This document shows positions 9,419-14,179 of a stretch of 14,179 bases of DNA, one piece after another (positions within the stretch are counted from its first letter, which is position 1; each line of letters opens with the position of its first letter). The position numbers were made by a program, and so were the translations under genes. Below the pieces are notes generated by a model that did not search any database, was not told the origin of the DNA, and was given only the letters and a program-made list of their open reading frames with translations. The DNA lies in assembly GCA_001584585.1 (NCBI GenBank), contig LSYV01000051.1:353114-367292 (forward strand), given 5' to 3'. Origin of the DNA: Gonium pectorale. Lineage: Eukaryota; Chlorophyta; Chlorophyceae; Chlamydomonadales; Volvocaceae.

Positions 9419-12400
9419 TCAGCGCATCGCCTGCGCCACCCGGCTGGGCAGCACCAGCCCAGCCGCGGCCTCAGGCGCCCAACAGCGCTTGGGCGACCAG
9501 GGCACGCGCTGAGACACCAGCTCCGCGGCTTCGCGCTCACGCAATGCCGGGTCCGCCGGCTCGGAGGCCGCCCGCCAGCCGCCCGCCATCTGCGCCAGCT
9601 CCTCCATGCACTCAACGCACTGCGCCAGCTCCGCATCCGCATCCCCCTCCGCATCCGCCTCTGCCACAGGGGCCTTCGCGAGCTCCGCCTTCTCCTCACC
9701 GCCCTTCATCGCCGCCACGGCCGCTGCCTCCGCCGCCGCGGCGGTCTCGGTCGCGAGCGCCTCCGCAACCTCCAGCGGCGCGAAGTGCAGCAGCGAGCCC
9801 AGGATGTACCGGATGTACGTCAGCCGGTCCTTGCGCGGCTCCGGCGGGCCCGCCTTTATGATGCCGATGGAGGTGCCCAGCAGTGCAGGCAGGTTCATGG
9901 CCATGAGCAGGTGGCGCCACTCCCTCGCGGCAGGGTCAGACTGCGCTTCGCCGCCGGAGCTGCCATGCGGGGAACTCCCCAGCGCAGCCGGCGCCTCCAC
10001 CCTCCCATGCGCGGCCATGGCCGCCACCTCTGCGCTTGCCGGTCCCTGACTCTGGCCCAGTTGCAGCTGCGGTGGCTCGGAAAGCGGCGGCGGCCGTTCA
10101 GGCCGAGCCTGTGCCTTGGGCTGCGGCTCGGATGGCGCCTCCGCCTGCGAACCCGTATGCAGCTGCACCCCTGGCTGCTCCGCCGGTGCCTCCGTCGAAT
10201 GCGGCCCAGAGGGCGGCTGCGTCGGCTCCTGCGTTTGCGGCTCCGACGCCTGCAGCGGCGGCACAGGCGGTCGCTGCTCCTGGGAAGCAACCGGCTGTGG
10301 ATTCTCCGATGGCTGCGGCGGCTTGGGCTTGGCGAGCTTCATTGCCCCGGCCACCAGCGACACCCAGGTCAGGAACACCATTAGCGCCGCCCGGATGCTG
10401 GAGGCCGGGATGGCCGGGGTCGCACCCGCCGGCACCACCCGCATCAGCAGCACCTCCACGGCAGCTGGCAGCACGTGCACCATTGCGTACGACAGGAGCA
10501 ACTCGAGGCGCGGCAGGCCGGGTGCGAACGCGTCCCGGGGGCTGCTGCCGGCGGGAGGCGGGCCGGAGGTGGGCGCAGTGCCCTGCGGGGCGTCACCTGT
10601 TCCTGACGCCTCGCCGGCTGCCGGCGGCGCCACGCTGGGCCCTTCATCGCATCCTTCCGCGCGCAGGCCCCCTGTGACCCCCCTGCCGTCTGGCCCCTGC
10701 AGGCTGCAGCTGCCACTCGCGCCTGCGGCCGCCGATTCACTGCTCTGGCCAGGCGCCTCCACTGCGGTCGCGGGTAAACTGGCAGCGGGAACGCTTCCAG
10801 CATACGCTGTCGCCATGACCTGGTCTGGTCTCTCGGCAGCAAGCGCCCCCGGCCCATCAGCGCTGCTGCCTCCCGCGTGCGCTGAGCTTGGGATCGATTT
10901 CGTGGAGCCGCTGACAGGGGCGGCTGCCGCCTCGCCGGCGCCATCCCGCTCCCCGACAGCGGCCTCTCCAGCCGCCTCTGAGGCGGTGGCGGCACTCTCT
11001 GGCGGGGCCGCGCTGCCGACGGGGCTACCGCCATGTTCCCCCGGAGCCGGGCCCGCGCCTTCCGCTGGAGTCGCGCCGGCGACAGGCTCTTGCGGCGGCG
11101 CGGAGCACGCGGCCCCTACACTCGCGTTTTCCGCTTCGACAAGGTTGTGGTTGGATATCATGCAGACGTCACCTCCGAACAAATCCATGGCCCACGCCAC
11201 AGACCCCGCCAGCGCGTCAGATGGCTTGCTGGGCTCCTTGCCTGCCTCCTGTCCGGTCTGGACTCCAGCGGATGCAGGGCGGCCGTGCGGCGGGACCACA
11301 CTCCTGAGCATTCCCGTCAGGTGGTCCAGTAGGGCAGAGGTCTCGCGCGGATCGCCGAAGGCCAGAACCTCCTTCCACGCCCAGCGCGTCTTGCCGTCGG
11401 CCGGCAGGACGCCCAGCCGCACCAGCCCCTCGCCCGTGTGCTCCACCGCCCGCAGCAGAGTCAGCAGGCGCGGCAGGAAGCCGGCGTCCAGCGCAGCACC
11501 GACACAAGGTGACGGCTCCGGCGGCATGTCTGTGGGGACCCGGACAGCAACGGCAGCACGAGGACGCTCCTATGGTACCAACCATGGCCAACAACAGCGT
11601 GTAGCTGCCGGCGATGAATCAGGGCCGACCCTTACCCCGGCACGTGGGATGGCGCCCACGCGGGGACAACTCGTCTATACCTGCTTTGTTTCGTCACGCA
11701 AGTTAGTCTCCGCCCTTGATCGTAGCCACCATAAACGACCAGACCAAAGAAGCCCCGGCGCAGTGGCGGAGAGGCCAGCCCCGGCCCCAGCTACGGAGCC
11801 TGTAACCCGAACCGCACCAGGCACCGCGCCCCCCCAAACTGACCTCTCGACGGGTTGCCGGTGATGGACAAGTCCTCCTTCATGCGGTTCCAGGCCGACC
11901 GAAACCGAGCATCGGCGCGCGGAGGCCCCGCACAGGTCTCGCCCCGCCCCTCCGCTGCGTCGATGACTGTCACCGCCGCCCTCCACCATCGGCGAATGCG
12001 GTCCGCGGTCGCCGCATTCACGGTCCGCGCGGCCATCGCCCGCGCCCCGATTGCGTGGCGACTGGTCCGCAGAGCCCAGAACGCCATGTCGGCCACCTCA
12101 CACGCGGCGATGCGCTTGGCGCCGCACGGCCGAGCAGGCGGTGGGCTGTTCTCCATCACCCCAGCCGCGGCCGGCCGGTCCGCCGCCAGCATGGCCTCTG
12201 ACGCCGCCGCTGCCAGGCGCATGCACAGCTCAAAGGTGCCGCCGGTGTGCAACGGCGGCATCGCGGTTAGCGCGCACTTGGCCTTGAGTGTGGTGAGCTG
12301 CTGCGCCGTTTCCGGCCCCTGCGGGCCCTGCTCCGCAGCCGCGATCTGCCTTCTGTACGCGGCCCGCAGCGTTGCGGCGGGCAGGGAGGCGACCGCAGGA

Positions 12401-13910
12401 GCGACAGGGTCCGACGCCGGAAAGGCAGCCACAGAATCGGCCGCGTCCACTACCGGAGGATGAGCAGCGGGCGCGGACGCGTCCGCGGCAGGGGGGCCAA
12501 CCGCCGAGGCAGCCGCCTCCGCGACCGCGGGCTGCTGCGTCGCTTTATGCTGCTCGGCCGGCGGTGCCTGAACCTTTGATGCGGCTTGCGGCCCCTTTCC
12601 GCTTGGCGCTTCGCCCAATGCCTTCAGGCGCTCGTCGTCAATGGTCCGCTGCCAAACGGAGAGAGCCCACTGCGCCAGCCAGGTGCCCACGTCTTCGGGC
12701 ACCGACGGCTGCTGCAGCCGGAGGCCCTTCAGCCCATACACCGGCGCCACGAACCCCTGCCATTGGTCAGATCCAGTTGTGCTAGCCGCCGCTGTCGGAG
12801 CGGCTGCGGCCCCAGCCGCTGCTGGCATGCCGTACGTGGGCCCCCCGTCCAGGGCAGCACACAAGCCTACCACGTGCGAAGATAGCAGGTAAGACAGGCA
12901 GGGGCTGCTGAGGAGCAGCTTGGAAGTGACATCGGCCCCAAACGCGTAGATGTCCTCAGGGTCGATCAGCGCTTCGGCCAGCTTGCCCAGCTGCATGGCG
13001 GCCTCGTCCTGCCAGCCCTCGCACCCGGACAGCAGCAGCACCAGGCGGGAGAACTGCTCCAGAATCCCGCTTTCGAGGATCTCGCTAACCAGGGTCCTTG
13101 CAAAACGGTCCTTGGCCGCGTTCTCGTGCTCCAGCAGAATGCAGCCGTACGCCGCGGTGCCATACCCGTTGAGGACTGCGTACGTCAGCCGCAGCAGCCT
13201 GTGCGCCTCGGTCAGGGCGTCGGCGGCCGCCTGGACGCTGCGCCGAGAGCGACGCGGCCGAGGCACCTGCGGCGCCGCTGGCGGCGCGGCAGCGGGCTCG
13301 GTCAGCAGGTCAGCGGCTTCGGAGAGCAGCACCGCGTGGATCCGCAGGGGCTGGGTTCGCAGGGCTGCGTCCATAAGAGCTATGACTCGTGCGAGGCCGA
13401 TGTGGACGTCCATGTCGCAGTCCAGGTTGTAGAGTTCGTTCGTGAGCTTCCGACGCAACGACGCCCAGGCCGCCCGGGTGGTGTCACTCACGCCCGGCTC
13501 CAGCGTGGCGCAGGAGCGCCGCAGCGCTACCGCATAAACCGCCAGCAGGTGCGGCAGGCCGGCCTCGCCAACAGCCGGCCATACGCCGGGTGTCGAGCGG
13601 CCTGCGTTGGCAGGGTGGGTAGGGCAAGGCGTCCGGCGTCAGGAGCTTTGAATTGTCGACGAGCAGTTCCTCGTGGCCAGGATTATCATTATTATTATAA
13701 TACAAACATACCGTATAAGTTTGCTCTGAGAATCCATGCGTCCAGCTCTTCCTGGACAGCCGTCAGCTCGACTATGGAGATGGCCGCGTTTCCTCCACCC
13801 TGGGCAACTTGAATTCCAAGTTGCTGGAGCCGATGAAGTGGCTCAGGTTCAGCAGCGCTTGGACCTCCGCGGCCGCGGCGGCCATGCACGGCAGCACTTC
13901 TAGGTGGCAT
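9419..13910 (-). CDS. Uncharacterised Ala/Leu/Pro-rich protein, tandem paralogue of gene 2 (1355 aa)
   Basis: Exon 1 is 13910-13712, exon 2 13601-11844 and exon 3 11529-9419. Introns are 110 bp (TACG|GTATGT ... CGCAG|GC) and 314 bp (AGAG|GTCAGT ... CCACAG|AC), both phase 1, giving LY-G-RSTP and SR-D-MPP in frame. The second intron matches the single intron of the 944-residue paralogue in position and phase. ATG 13910 is supported by the shared MPPRSA start. Conserved blocks are QEELDAWI (54-61), VALRRSCATLE (90-100), QAAADALTEA (190-199), SGILEQFSRLVLLLSG with CEGWQ (244-264), SPCLSYLLSSHVVGLC then ALDGGPTYGMP (299-326), AMPPLHTGGTFELCMRLA (513-530), RRWWRAAVTVIDAAE (603-617), SPCVGAALDAGFLPR (659-673), WAWKEVLAFGDPRET (702-716), LSYAMVHVLP (998-1007), EWRHLL (1189-1194) and a C-terminal SQRVPW...LPSRV. 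It is about 410 residues longer than its paralogue because of low-complexity linkers at about 403-478, 787-990 and 1053-1188. Function unknown; no signal peptide or catalytic motif seen. Confidence 0.85.
9923..10330 (-). other. Low-complexity Pro/Gln/Ser/Glu linker 2 of the 1355-aa protein
   Basis: 136 codons (residues 1053-1188) dominated by Pro, Gln, Ser, Glu and Ala, between the hydrophobic VFLTWVSLVAGAMK segment and the conserved EWRHLL block. The paralogue has about 33 residues here (rich in Ala, Asp, Gly). Composition suggests an unstructured, extended spacer. Confidence 0.7.
10520..11128 (-). other. Low-complexity linker 1 of the 1355-aa protein
   Basis: About 203 codons (residues 787-989) rich in Ala, Gly, Ser, Pro and Glu, with little hydrophobic content, between two conserved blocks. 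The paralogue has about 60 residues of Ala-rich sequence here. The bias opens long frames on the opposite strand as well. It is likely a disordered spacer that grows and shrinks by slippage. Confidence 0.7.
13602..13711 (-). other. AT-rich phase-1 intron found only in gene 3
   Basis: The donor is G|GTATGT at 13712/13711 and the acceptor CGCAG|GC at 13602/13601. The first third is AT-rich with an ATT/AAT triplet run (13681-13705), in contrast to the GC-rich coding sequence on both sides. The paralogue reads straight through the same place (its residues about 62-70), so the intron was gained here or lost there. Confidence 0.75.
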
Positions 13911-14179
13911 AAGCTGCACGCATGACTTTACAAATATACAGAGTCAGCTACGAATGAGAATTGATCTGACCAGCTATATATGTATGGCAGTTGGAACGTG
14001 CAAAGTTAAATGAACTTGCAAAGCTGCTAGCACGGATCACATTGCACTGAGGGCATGTCTTGAATGATCAGACCGTAGTTAGCAGCAATGCTCGCTCAAG
14101 CAAGTCAGAAACAAGGGCACGGTACGACACGGTTTGACACTCCCATGTGCAGGACTCCTTGGCACCCAGAAATCCTGGG
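13911..14179. other. Upstream flank of gene 3
   Basis: Noncoding as far as I can see, lower in GC than the gene. It holds the TATA-like element described separately and a TGTAA on the minus strand (13928-13932), too close to the start codon to be a polyadenylation signal of this gene. It would be the promoter of the 1355-residue protein gene. Confidence 0.5.
13975..13981 (-). promoter_or_regulatory. TATA-box candidate for gene 3
   Basis: The minus strand reads CATATATAG about 65 nt before the ATG at 13910, in a locally AT-rich stretch. A start roughly 30 nt downstream would leave a 5' UTR of about 35 nt. Position and sequence fit a core promoter; there is no transcript evidence. Confidence 0.4.

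Noticed and set aside
10116..11864. Long plus-strand open frame (582 codons) opposite gene 3
   Set aside because: It is antisense to conserved coding sequence and to an intron, has biased low-complexity composition, and no counterpart opposite gene 2. High GC makes stop codons rare on both strands.
13928..13932. TGTAA on the minus strand upstream of gene 3
   Set aside because: A polyadenylation signal here would serve a gene to the right of which nothing is seen; it is probably a chance word.

Overview
The window looks like nuclear DNA of a volvocine green alga (Chlamydomonas/Volvox relatives). It is GC-rich and codon use in the genes is strongly G/C-ending. Introns are short (110-321 bp) with donors of the GTGAGC/GTGCGG/GTGGGC type and acceptors of the CAG|G type. 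Two of the genes belong to an Ala/Leu-rich protein family that I know only from volvocine genomes. The species assignment is inference; no marker gene is present.

All three genes I can support lie on the minus strand, so transcription runs from high to low coordinates. (1) 3526 down to 353, continuing off the left edge: a nine-exon (A-I) EF-hand calcium-binding protein. It is built from a tandemly duplicated module: a W-G-R/Y-L-D/VY/YPELVG-W-Q segment, then a short D-G...D-K exon, then EF-hands. The 427 visible residues are unit 1 with four good EF-hands and the start of unit 2, whose two visible EF-hands have lost key calcium ligands. (2) 8272 down to 5206: a two-exon gene for a 944-residue protein of unknown function. 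(3) 13910 down to 9419: a three-exon gene for a 1355-residue paralogue of gene 2. Genes 2 and 3 form a head-to-tail tandem pair. They share start context, a phase-1 intron, several strongly conserved helical blocks and the C-terminal motif. They differ by an AT-rich intron present only in gene 3 and by two long low-complexity linkers expanded in gene 3.

The intergenic stretches 3527-5205 and 8273-9418 have lower GC and show no convincing gene, RNA or mobile element. They should hold the 3' UTRs of genes 2 and 3 and the promoters of genes 1 and 2. Two TATA-like elements are worth noting (8763-8770 and 13975-13981), plus one TGTAA polyadenylation-type signal (4337-4341).

The genes are neighbours but nothing in the sequence ties the EF-hand gene functionally to the paralogue pair. 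I see no CRISPR array, operon, phage or defence-type system. The most interesting content is evolutionary: exon-for-exon internal duplication with decay of EF-hands, possible gene conversion, a GC-AG intron, intron gain or loss between tandem paralogues, and an uncharacterised lineage-restricted protein family. All exon boundaries were derived by reading splice signals and by checking that paired units or paralogues keep the same phase; no transcript data were available.
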